From Liolophura sinensis (lineage: Eukaryota > Mollusca > Polyplacophora > Chitonida > Chitonidae): a stretch of DNA of 64,000 nucleotides. The notes below the pieces were generated by a model, which ran no database searches, was not told the origin of the DNA, and was given only the letters and a program-made list of their open reading frames with translations. Shown here one piece after another: positions 50,501 to 60,800 of the stretch. Position 1 is the first letter of the stretch, and each line of letters opens with the position of its first letter. The stretch is from NCBI RefSeq assembly GCF_032854445.1, contig NC_088302.1, positions 21,835,788-21,899,787 on the forward strand, given 5' to 3'. Both the position numbers and the translations under genes were made by a program.

Positions 50501-53500
50501 ATCAATGTGCTTAACCTTTGTAAAATTTGTTTGATCGGGGTTGCTGAAGTTAATGGTAAGACCAAACAAACGGAAATCCCCGAGAGGAATTCTCTAGCAG
50601 CCCGAAGAGTCAATAAGGACAGACTCTATCGTTTGCATGGACCTGAATAAAGCCGTGATAACGTGTGGGGAAGGTGCCTATAGCACTAACCATGTGGGAC
50701 CGAGACCCAACCTGCTGGGAGGGCAAAAAGCCCTCACCGTCCGGAACTAGCCAATGGTGGACGTCATTGATCTGATTTTACAAGTATCTTTTGTTAACGA
50801 GCAAAACAGAACAAAAGACCTTAGCGAGGAAAATAAGTAATTGTAGCAAGAACACTTGACTGAACTCAACCGTCGATCTGATGCAATTGGATAGACAAAT
50901 AATGGTAGTTTTTTTATGTGTTTTTACCTTTGGGTATACACTTGTGAATGGATAGTCGTGTACAGTTGAAAGTCTTCCGGCTTGTGATCGGGTTGAGGAT
51001 TTCCCAGCGTGGATTGATTCCACCGAAGACTGTTGTTGTAACACGTTTATGCTTACTGCCGAGTGGGGCATTTTATAGTCTACCTCCACCTGTTTACAGA
51101 GAAACAAAAATGAAAATGCCGAGTGACAACACGTTTATAAATAGAAACTTGACGGACGGCCGGTTTAATTTGTTACAAATTTAGTGTATGGAAGGAGAAA
51201 GTACATACCTGTAATGTCAACTCAGTTTGCCGACCTGCTTTTATGCTAGTGTGTGGTATATTGGCAGACCCACCTAAATGATAATTAAAAACAGGTACAT
51301 GTACGTTTGAAGACAGTAGAAGATTTGCTTCAATAAGAAGATTAAAGCATTCCTGTAGCATCAGTGTTATGTAACAGAATTTTATAGTAGACTAAATTGA
51401 AATATTGAATCTCCAACATCGTCTCTGGATCTGCCAGATATTAAAGGCTGCTTTCTTCATCATTTCTCAAACCGTTTCACCCTAGCTCATTCTCCCATCT
51501 CTACACGGAAGAAGTTATTTCAACTACATCTAATCTGAAGATTAACCTGTCAAGACTGATGGGTGAGTTAAATTCGAGATCTCGAAAAAAGTTTATGAAT
51601 AAGGGAAAGGTATGTTTTATTCAGTAAATGTACAGATATCTTAAAACTGATTGGAATTGCATTCCATGCTTAAGATCAAAACGGCGCCTGTTTATATCAA
51701 GTGCAGAGATGAAATCTGCTTTATAGTTGGGAAGTCATCACGGAGGTGGTCCCTGACATAAGTAAGATACATGCTACAAAAGTCTTTAGCTGTCAACTGC
51801 AGAAATATTTCACTAGGAAAAACCTCACGCAAATGTATACGGAAACTTTATGCTACTCTTTCCCGCGCAGCGGAACGCAAAATAGTGCTTTGTGCCAAAT
51901 AACTTCTGAGCTTGTGAATTGATATGTGGTATACATAATGTAGACAACTCTCACCGCATTTTGGCAATCTGAGAGAAATCGTGATGTTCTTTGAAAGATT
52001 TTCACACAGCACCGAACAATAATTTTCATCTATTACTGACAGCATCTGATAAAGATCTAGCATAAATATCTGTGTAGGGGAAAAAATCATCTTTGTACGT
52101 ATAGTTCACGCCACGATTTTCTATACGTTTTCCGAGTATTACTGGACTGATTGCTTAGGGATTGACGTCGTACTTAACAATTTTTCCGCCATGTGACGAC
52201 GAAGAAGTCCGAGAGTATTACGTGATGACGTCTTCTTTGAAATATCGAAATAATAGTCTTGTGAGTCTCTTTTCTAAAGCTTTTTTTATCTCCTTTCAGA
52301 AAGCACAAAAGAAGAACAGTGGTGTACAAAGAATATAGAAGTGGACAACATAAAATCAAGCAGAAAGTCATGGCGCCACCTTTGTTGTTCTTGAGACGGC
52401 CAGAATATAAATGGATGAGAGTTTTTCCAGGAAGGACTTCGGTATAGGTACGAGAACCTTAGTCTGGAAGGTCATTTTTACTAAAGCTTTTTTTTTATAA
52501 GACTCAGTCCCAGTTTGTTGAAATTTTATATTTAATGGCATTATTTACGGAGAAAGTTTTCCACAAGAGACCAACAGAATTTTCCAGCAATTCTGCATAT
52601 CTGTAAACTATAACCATTATCTTAGTCAAGATCTGTATTTGATGATAACAGCTGTAGTGAGGCCAGATATAGCAGACCTTTAGTTTGAGCTCTTGGAATC
52701 TCTCCCCCTCCCCACATAGTGATGTTAGGTATCACTTTACAGGTTTCAACCATATTCTTTTGCGCAAAAGGCCATCGCCCTACAGCCTTGGCATCTATGT
52801 ATGGACCAGTTATATTCCAGATGGGTACAGACCACCTTTCAACCCTGTTCATACCAAGTATATTTGATGTACTTTAGCTACCGATGTATTTTAATGATGG
52901 ATAGTATCATATACTCTGTTCTGTTTATAAAACAACTGCACATTCTGCGCAGTGCATATTAGATAAAATAATTAACTTACGCTGAAGCAATGATTTCGAT
53001 TTTCACATTTGTTCTTATTTGTCGTTGCAAATAAATCGAACTACCTTTCATTTCCTACCGTTGATTCAAACTTACAATATATATGTGTATATTCATATGC
53101 CGTAAGATAGTTCTACACATAGGTCATTTTTTATTACATTGTTACATTTTTATTACATTGTTACATTTATTACTGATATTCGCTATACAAAGAGGGTGAA
53201 CTGAAACTGGACAGAGCGTTTGAAAACATCATTATTATGTGCCATCATTACATGCAATGGACAAACGTGTCCCACCTTTTTTCTCAGGACTTCCAACTGC
53301 CACCGGATTAATCATACATTCTATGGGGTCTCCAGTACTTACGGTAAATGACACAAACTTTCGTCGTTGCAGACCGCGCTACATATTTTACCTCATTCCG
53401 AGACTTCTATTGATCTTAGCAATGCGTTTTAAGGTTCACTTGAAAGGTGCTTAATATCCAATAGACAAAATGTAACTTTTAGCATCAAAACTAATATTTT

Positions 53501-53505
53501 ATTTC
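47517..53505. other. Presumed GPCR intron or intergenic, no other gene recognised
   Basis: Unique-looking AT-rich sequence. A degraded SINE-tail-like GGGATTGACGTCGTACTTAA lies at about 52158. TTTTTATTACATTGTTACAT is duplicated at about 53128-53168. Confidence 0.4.
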
Positions 53506-53509
53506 GTGT

Positions 53510-53692
53510 ATTTGTCCAGCTCATGCTGGCCTCCTCTCCAGCCGTAAGTGGGAAGGTTTGCCAGGAACCTGCGGATGGTCGTGGCTCTGCTCGGTTTCCT
53601 CCCAAAATAATTATCATAATGCTGGCCGCCGTCGAATAAATGAAACATTCTTAAGTACGGTGTAAAACACCAATCAAATAAATAAATGAATC
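53510..53692 (+). repeat. SINE family 1, head missing
   Basis: GTCCAGCTCATGCTGGCCTC, CGTAAGTGGGAAGGTTTGCC, CCTGCGGATGGTCGTGG, ATAATGCTGGCCGCCGTCGA and AAGTACGGTGTAAAACACCA, then an AAAT tail. An extra AAATAATTATC is inserted before the ATAATGCTGG block. Confidence 0.9.
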
Positions 53693-53784
53693 ATTTGCTG
53701 TAGACAACGTCAGCTGCAAAATTCATGAGCTAAGATACAATATTTTTCTTTCTCTGTAGGTTTTCGCTACGGATGCTGGAAATG

Positions 53785-54035
53785 AACTAGGTATCACGCT
53801 ATTGAAGGTTGAGGTTGACAAGGAATCGCACTACTGGAGTTTGAGGTTGACAACGCAACACACTACTGAAGGCTGAGGTTGACAATACTGCTGAAGGTTG
53901 AGATCGACTAGATATCACGCTAATATTAAAGTTGACTAGATATCAGGCTACTGAAGTCTAAAGTCAACTACATACCACGCTACCTGAAGTCTGAAACTAC
54001 AGTTCTGCTAAAACTACAAGGTGACTAGGGATCAC
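53785..54035. repeat. Degenerate ~35-40-bp minisatellite
   Basis: About seven diverged units around TATCACGCTACTGAAGGTTG + AGGTTGACAAG, with drifting length. Confidence 0.75.
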
Positions 54036-54814
54036 GCTATGGAAGTGACAGAAGTAAGATATGGTTTCATAGGACTGTTTAACTGTCGTGACAACATTTT
54101 GAGTCATTATAGACCAGTGATTACAGATTATCATCACTGCATGTATATTCTGAACCTGCTTAGAGCATGTTGCAAGGGTGTGTGTAAGTTGCTACTATTT
54201 AAGTATTTGCCTGAACCGTTAGAATAAAACCCTACCTGAGATATAAGGCCAGATTTCACCGGTTAGATGGGATCATTTGTTCAAGAAAAAGACCTCTCAA
54301 AATCGAAATAGGCATCACTAAACAGACCACTTAAAACTATGCATATACTTTCATAAATTTGTTAAAGAGTTAAAGGCGCTCAAACATTTGAATTCTGAGC
54401 TGAGCTTTATGGACCATACTATCAGGAATAAGGAACTCCCGGGAAGTTTTCCCAACTCTAATCACGACACCGAACGTTGGGAAAACTCTTTTTACTTATG
54501 AGTAAAAGATAACTGAAATAATGTTTCCAAATATTCCTTCCTTCTGGTGATCATCACTCATTAATCTGGTCTTTCTGTGATACGGATGTTAACGAGAAGG
54601 CCTGCTTCACCCAAACCCCAGTTGTCTATTCTACCATCGTAAATACAAGTTTAATGTCATTATACCAGCCTGGAATACTGTTGATAAATGGGATTGATTC
54701 ATATGTTAAGATGATGGAAAAATAGATGTAAATGCTTATTCCACTGTTATGTAACCGTTGATTCAGCTGCTGTAGTATGTCTGGAAGTTTGACACGTACT
54801 TTACGAGGCGCGGT

Positions 54815-54930
54815 CAGTTTAGTCGAGATCTGTCCTGATTCCCACGGCCAAAAACCTGACCGCCGTCATGTAAGATGAATAAGGCGTAAACCGCTGGCTG
54901 GTCAATCAACTAATCTATCAATCAAACAGT
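54815..54930 (+). repeat. Degraded SINE family 1 fragment
   Basis: CGGCCAAAAACCTGACCGCC, GTCATGTAAGATGAATAAGG and CGTAAACCGCTGGCTGGTCA + ATCAACTAATC follow the family 1 tail order. Confidence 0.5.
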
Positions 54931-55029
54931 TACATTTTTGATCAAACCTTTAAAAGCAAATACATATCTGTCCATTTCTGTTGGATGGTCTTTCTGACTC
55001 AGGCTCTGCTACTTAGAAAGCCTCGCCGT

Positions 55030-55345
55030 GAAATGCCAGAGATGTATCACTTTGAACGTTCTCTGAACCTTAGTCACCTTTACCCTTGGACAAAAACTTT
55101 GTTTCCTGTTTACAAAAAGCTGTGATTTTCCAACCTCATCATGAAATGCCAGAGATTTATCACTTTGAACGTTCTCTGAACCTTAGTCACCTTTACCGTT
55201 GGACAAAAACTTTGTTTCCTGTTTACAAAAAGCTGTGATTTTCCAGATTCATCATGAAATGCCAGAAATTTATCACTTTAAATGCTGCTGAAGTTTAGTC
55301 AGCTTTACCCAAGGACAAAAACAGCGTCTTCGGGATTATAAAACG
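55030..55345. repeat. 113-bp tandem repeat, ~2.7 copies, upstream of the GPCR exon
   Basis: GAAATGCCAGAGATGTATCA starts units at 55030, 55143 and 55256. The first two are nearly identical over AACGTTCTCTGAACCTTAGT, CACCTTTACCCTTGGACAAA and GTTTCCTGTTTACAAAAAGC. The third is diverged and partial. Confidence 0.92.
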
Positions 55346-55512
55346 CTGTGATTATAAATTCAGTTTTATCCAGTCTCAATTTATTTGATTGGTGACTTTA
55401 TCGGTACTTTAGGTTTATGGACGAATGAATCACATTTCGTCACATTGTTTGATTTTAATTTTGTTCTGTTTTGTACAAAATCACCAGTGTTTTTTTAAAA
55501 TTTATTCGATAG

Positions 55513-56658
55513 GCTCTCAATGCATCCTCATCAACCAACAACACTCCTGTGGATAGGCAGTTGGCGGACATATACGCAATACACAACCCTGGTCAGGCCG
55601 CTGTGGACAAGTACGTCACTCCCATTATATACATACTTGGCTTTCCCGGAAATATCCTGGCTTTCCTCGTTTGGATAGGAAAGCGCATGCGCCATTCATC
55701 CGGATGTTACCTGGCAGCTTTGGCGCTCTCTGATCTAATGTTCATGGCGTTACACGTTCTGTTCGAATTGGTGAATGTCTGGAATATGGCCATTTTAGAC
55801 GTGCCTATCATCTGTGAAATGTATGCTGTATTTTTTCTGTGGTCTCAGTATTACTCCCCTTTGCTTGTTCTCGGCTTTACTGTGGAGCGCTACATTTCCA
55901 TTTGCCACCCGTTCAGAAGGGAGAAACTGTGCACCACGCGGCGTGCAGTTATCGTTATCATCCTGCTGTGCTTATTGTCATTGGGATTATGCGCTATTCA
56001 GGGATATTTCTTGATGTATGATTACAATCAACAAATCTGTACTATGAGAAAAAGCGTTACTGACGGGGGTGTCGAGTCTGTTTGGTCCATTTGGACATGG
56101 GTGACAGAAATGCTTATTTTTCTGCTTGTTCCGGTTGTGGTACTGGGTGTTAACATCCGGGTCATCAAGGAAGCACGGCGTATCGGTCGCGAAGAGTCCA
56201 TGCGCTCCTTGAAAGGAACGCCGCGAAAAAACTCTGCCACGACACTGATGCTTCTGGCCGTGTCCTTTTATCTGATAGTGACTACTCTACCGGTGTCTAT
56301 CATGTACGCTTTAAACTATTCATTCTTGGAAGGAAGATTGTCGATGACGGACGAAGAAATAGAAAACGACGTAACATGGCAGCAACATTTTGCTTACTTG
56401 CAAGCGCGTGCTGTAATTCAGGAAATCGGGCTCACGCACTACGCTTGCAACTTTTATATCTATTGCATAACCGGTAAAATATTTCGCGGAGAGCTGTGCA
56501 AAATGATAGCCTTTGTTCGCTGTAAAGCGTGGAGTAAAGGTGGCATGCTTGGCGAGCATACTCGGTACTATAGCACAGCAGAAACAACAGTTGCCTTGAA
56601 TACTTGCACCACTGCTAACGGTAGGAGTACTCAGTCGACGCCAGAGACGTCAGTGTAA
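55513..56658 (+). CDS. Class A (rhodopsin-like) G-protein-coupled receptor, main coding exon
   Basis: An open frame enters after a TAG acceptor at 55510-55512 (in-frame stop just upstream) and ends at TAA 56656-56658. Numbering from V at 55549 as 1, there are seven hydrophobic helices. Landmarks are GN at 34-35, LALSDL with D62 in helix 2, C89 (top of helix 3), ERY 113-115 in place of DRY, C164 in the second extracellular loop (disulphide partner), P248 in helix 6 without the usual CWxP, and NFYIY 301-305 in place of NPxxY. FRGEL follows as helix 8. N-terminal NAS and NNT sequons suggest glycosylation. The protein ends in TSV. It resembles divergent lophotrochozoan neuropeptide-type or orphan receptors; the ligand is unknown. 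Confidence 0.92.
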   Translation, partial: ALNASSSTNNTPVDRQLADIYAIHNPGQAAVDKYVTPIIYILGFPGNILAFLVWIGKRMRHSSGCYLAALALSDLMFMALHVLFELVNVWNMAILDVPIICEMYAVFFLWSQYYSPLLVLGFTVERYISICHPFRREKLCTTRRAVIVIILLCLLSLGLCAIQGYFLMYDYNQQICTMRKSVTDGGVESVWSIWTWVTEMLIFLLVPVVVLGVNIRVIKEARRIGREESMRSLKGTPRKNSATTLMLLAVSFYLIVTTLPVSIMYALNYSFLEGRLSMTDEEIENDVTWQQHFAYLQARAVIQEIGLTHYACNFYIYCITGKIFRGELCKMIAFVRCKAWSKGGMLGEHTRYYSTAETTVALNTCTTANGRSTQSTPETSV

Positions 56659-57221
56659 CCACACACAGCAGTTCTGGGTACAACTTTCTTGTCGGATGCA
56701 TCCATGGATCCTATATTCTCCATGGCAGTTGCTATAATTTACCTAACCTGTGATTAACATGCTTTTAACAATGAACAGTTTTAGACAATACCGATTTTTG
56801 TTTTATCAGTTATCATTTATTAACTGCCACAAGCAACTCTCTGAAAATCTGGCGTTGTTGTAGTTGTTCTTATTGCTTCTGTTAAGTTGTAGTTGATGGT
56901 GGTGTGCCACTTTTGATGGTTGCCGCGCATATCGGTCGTCTTGTTTCAATCTGATTAATGAATTATGCCATCCTTGAGCACATTCAAAGCCACCAAACGA
57001 TATGACGATCTAGTGTTTGTACACTTGGCCAGTTCTGCTAGTTTGGTAGTTTCCTGTTCTGCCTTATAGGTTCTCTTTTTCTAAACTATTCTATAAAGAA
57101 AAGTATCAGTGAGCCACATTAAATAAGTCAAATGTATGGAAACAAATCTGATAAATCTTAAAGAAAAAAATTTTTTTTTTTAGAAATGCATTTCGAAATG
57201 CAGAATAACGATTGCTCGATA
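56659..57221. other. GPCR 3' region, nothing else recognised
   Basis: No canonical AATAAA is seen close to the stop codon; AT-rich with a T run near 57169. No gene. Confidence 0.4.
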
Positions 57222-57490
57222 TTTATTTAATTATTTGATTGGTGTTTTACACTTTATTGAAGAATATTTTATGCATATACGATGACGGCCAGTGTTATGG
57301 TGGTAGGAAAGCAGAAAGAGCTCGGGATAAACCTAAAATCATCCGCGGGTTTCTAGCAGATCTTCCCACGTACGGCCGGAGAGGAAGCCAGGCTGAGCTG
57401 GACTTGAACTCACAACGACCGTATTTTTGAGAGGTCTCCTGGGACATTGCACCACGCTAAAACCCTAACCACCTCGGCCATGGAGGCCCC
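57222..57490 (-). repeat. SINE family 1, full length
   Basis: Reverse copy from the TTATTTGATTGGTGTTTTAC tail through CGGCCAGTGTTATGGTGG, CCCACGTACGGCCGGAGAGG, AAGCCAGGCTGAGCTGGACT and TGAACTCACAACGACC to the head CACCTCGGCCATGGAGGCCC. Confidence 0.92.
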
Positions 57491-57754
57491 GCTTGGTATA
57501 GATGTGTTTTATTATTAACATGAGAGGTCGCACACAGGCAACTGTATTCGTTCACAATGATACATTCATTTACATACATTGTCAAGAATGTCATTACAGT
57601 GTTTCATTAGAGTAGATAACCGTTCAAACACTGGGGGCCAGTTGTTAAAAAGAGTTTTAACTAAAATTGGTATTAAGTCATATTTTATATTTAGATTTTT
57701 AGCCAAAGCTAAAAGCTCAGCAGCCAGCGTAGTTCTCCAAAGTCAAATTGATAT

Positions 57755-58010
57755 ATGAAGAGATGCAATCGAAGCGCAACTGAGACAAATTTTATTTTGG
57801 ACAACCAACGATCTAGCTTGGTACAAGGTTTGAATTCTGATTTCACCCATTGCATCTTTCCAACATGGCAGAAAACTGTTGAATGTCTCTCTATGTATAC
57901 TTAAAATACTTTCTTAGTTATTTGGTAATTTGTATTAATTGTCGTTTCGGGGAAATGGTCTTGCGATTATTAACCTTGAACGTCAATCTTGGTAGACGGC
58001 TGATATGCAA
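57755..58010 (+). repeat. Member of a dispersed low-copy repeat family
   Basis: GCAATCGAAGCGCAACTGAG parallels GCAATCAAAGCGCGACTGAG at about 35994. GTCTTGCGATTATTAACCTT and GAACGTCAATCTTGG parallel segments near 8025, 36225 and 44270. Identity is only moderate. Confidence 0.45.
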
Positions 58011-58154
58011 ACGCCTGTTTCGACGCGTTGATTGTCTACTTTTGCGAGTGCCGTACTGGACAAAGGTGCCTTAGGTGGGAAACTTGAGCCACACTTTTGT
58101 TTTTGGAATCCGATCTTTTTGGGTTGACGGGGCCCCCTTGCCCTAATATTTAGC

Positions 58155-58352
58155 GTCTTAGTGCAGCACAATGAACCAGGAACCTCCCACCAATGCGATC
58201 GTTCATGCTGGTTTCCTCGCCGGTCGTACATGAGGTCTACTAGCAACCTGTGGATCTTTGGGTTTTTTTACCCAAACTGCTTCCACCGTTATGCTAGCTG
58301 CCGTCGAGCATAGGTGAAGTGCAGCTGAAAACTTCAATGAAATAATAAAAAA
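58155..58352 (+). repeat. SINE family 1, diverged
   Basis: TCCCACCAATGCGATCGTTC, ATGCTGGTTTCCTCGCCGGT, CAACCTGTGGATCTTTGGG, TTCCACCGTTATGCTAGCTG and CCGTCGAGCATAGGTGAAGT; the 3' tail is eroded. Confidence 0.8.
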
Positions 58353-58684
58353 ATTCTTTTATAGATAGATGCCATGAGCGGAGAACTTTTGTCACATGCT
58401 TAGTGAGATTCTCTAAGTGAGGGTATTCGCCTAAAGATGACAAGCTTTTTGTTCGTCAGTTTTATTCACAAAAATGTTGATCTTAATGACGATGGGGAGT
58501 AGCCGGTGCAGCGTGAATAAGGAATATAATTCATATTACAAACCGGTGCTTTTGTTCGCCTCGGATCATTTGCTCGGTATGAAACACCTGGCGAATCATT
58601 TGCTAACCTTATCTGGTCATCTTGCTGACCTTCTTCCCCTTACTAACACTGACCGCACCAGGGTTGAGACTGTGCTCTGTAGTT

Positions 58685-58752
58685 CACACCGGGATATGAA
58701 CTCTCCCCTGTCAAGGGGTTAGTAGTTTGTCAGCTGAGCTAAAGGGAAATTC
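58685..58752 (-). repeat. tRNA-like segment (SINE head or tRNA remnant)
   Basis: The minus strand reads CCCTTTAGCTCAGCTGACAA then ACTACTAACCCCTTGACAGG and GGAGAGTTCATATCCCGG. This has a box-A-like TTTAGCTCAGC and a box-B-like AGTTCATATCCC with an anticodon-arm-like hairpin. The acceptor stem is not convincing, so it is probably not a functional tRNA. Confidence 0.4.
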
Positions 58753-59080
58753 CTACTAGCTATGGTGTTAGTAAAAGCACTGGAGGGCTGCTCACGTTAC
58801 TCTCCTCCACATTTAAATCTTCCGCTTTATCAAGAAACACTCATGTTCCCAGGCACAGAGACCAACGCTTAATTCTTAGAACCCGTTGGGTCACTGCACC
58901 GATAAAATGAATAAAAGTTTCACAGACGCATTAATATCACCACAGACATGAATAATTCTATCTGTTGTAAACTTTCATTATACTACGCCTCCCCAAACAT
59001 GAATGCTTCCAAAAATCAGTGTCATGTAATATAATTATATTTAGACGGTTGTTTAACTACGCTTCCACGAAATGATTGTA

Positions 59081-59338
59081 GGGGCCTCCGTGGCTCAGTT
59101 GGTTAGCGCGCTAGCGCAGCTTAATGACCCATGAGCCTCTCACCAATGCGGTCGCTGTGAGTTCAATTCCAGCTCATGCTTGCTTCCTCTCCGGGAAGGT
59201 CTTCCAGCAACCTGTGGATGGTTGTGGGTTTCCCCCGGGCTGTGCCCGTTTTCCACTCACCATAATGCTGGCCGCCGTCGTATAAGTGAAATATTCTTGA
59301 GTACGGCGTAAAACACCAAGCAAATAAATACATAAATA
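59081..59338 (+). repeat. SINE family 1, full-length copy
   Basis: The head GGGGCCTCCGTGGCTCAGTT + GGTTAGCGCGCTAGCGCAGC is almost identical to that at 3630. Then come CACCAATGCGGTCGCTGTGA, CTGCTTCCTCTCCGG-like body, ATAATGCTGGCCGCCGTCGT, TTGAGTACGGCGTAAAACAC and an AAATA tail. It is the best-conserved copy in the window and lacks about 12 bp (TCGTACGTGG region) found in the other. Confidence 0.94.
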
Positions 59339-60715
59339 ATTGTAAATTACGTACTATTTACTCTAAATTTTCTCTGTTTTTAATTTCTAGTTCATATTTC
59401 ATGTTTTGTTGGCCACTTTCGTTGTAAAACTCTTTCTGGCTAAAGCAGCTGGTTGACACTCTATAGGATCGTAAGTGAACAATAGAATTAGTGTGCCAGC
59501 CAGTTCTCTGCTCCGGTCTTGGTTCAGGAATAATCGTATGCTATTTATGCTAAGTTGTCTCCCTTGGATTGTGAAATATTCAGGCCCAGCGTCCCAGTGG
59601 ACCTACCGTACAAATCGATCCATGAAAGTTCAGTCGTCCCATCAGTGTACATGATAATTTTACATGGTGGTTTCCCTTGAACTGATAAAACCTTGGAACC
59701 TCTCAAGTTCAGCAGCGTGGTAGCTATTCGAGAGATCGATTGTATTACAAATCTCTTGGGAGATTGTGAAAAATAAGACATTACAGAATATGAGTTTTAC
59801 ATGTACAATAGTACACATAAGTTGTTATTCAGATTCTCGAAATCAACGAGATTTGCCAAGAAAAATATCTAGTGAATTCTATGGCCTCCTTGCAAGCTGT
59901 CAAACACCAATGTCAATTTATTGAAAGTTGATTATCCTTTGACATCTTAATTGTTCTTTGTACAGCTGACTTATGCAATGGCGATCTGCTTAGGGGTGAG
60001 GAAATAAGAGAGCTCCGGATAAACCACCCACCTATGGCAAGTTACAGATAAACACGTAATACTGTTGGTTTTCTAAAACGTACGGCTGCGCAAGCGCCCG
60101 TGACCTCTTACTATCACTAGGACCGCACATATATCAATGTGAGAAAGCTACTAATTGCTTATCCAATGTATAAGACTTATATAAGCGTAGTGACGACAGT
60201 GTGATAATTGACAAAAGGTCACACGTAACCCGGAAAAGACAGATTTTGTTTGGGGAGATTTTTCAGATACAGGAGTTAAATAGTGTTATTTAATGTAAAT
60301 CTCTTTGAACCATGGAATGAGCTCTGTTCCACACGGTTTCCTTCCCATCACTTTAATATTTTCACATTATTTTACTGGTGCTGAAGTAAGTAATAACCAT
60401 CTAAACCGCCTCTCAAGCTCTGTGGACTGCTTTCTGCTACCAAAACCCTGCTAACAAGGGTCCGGAGGGAATCTCAAGGGATTCCCCGTTTTAGGCTGAG
60501 ATTAAACTCACAAGTACCCTTGCGTGCAAGCTTCATTTAAACTTCTGATGTATCCTCATTGGCTGCTATATATGTTCAGCAGATGGGTTGAAATACTTTG
60601 AAATCTCCTTAACCAATAAGAAATGTTATAATAATATTAACCCCAAGTTTCCTGTATAACAGTCATTTCGAGTAGCGATTGTAAAAGCATAAAAGAATAC
60701 GCCATAAGAATGTTC
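59339..60715. other. Intergenic, no gene recognised
   Basis: A minus-strand frame at 59545-59781 has no identifiable domain. No repeats of note. Confidence 0.4.
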
Positions 60716-60800
60716 GTTTGTTTATTGGTTTGGAGTTTACGCCGTGCTAAAAATATTTTACTTGCTTAACGGCGGGTGGCTTTTTAGGCGGAGGAATCCC
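60716..60800 (-). repeat. SINE family 1 tail fragment, diverged
   Basis: TTTGTTTATTGGTTTGGAGT, TTACGCCGTGCTAAAAATAT and TTTACTTGCTTAACGGCGGG match the reversed family 1 tail. Confidence 0.7.
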
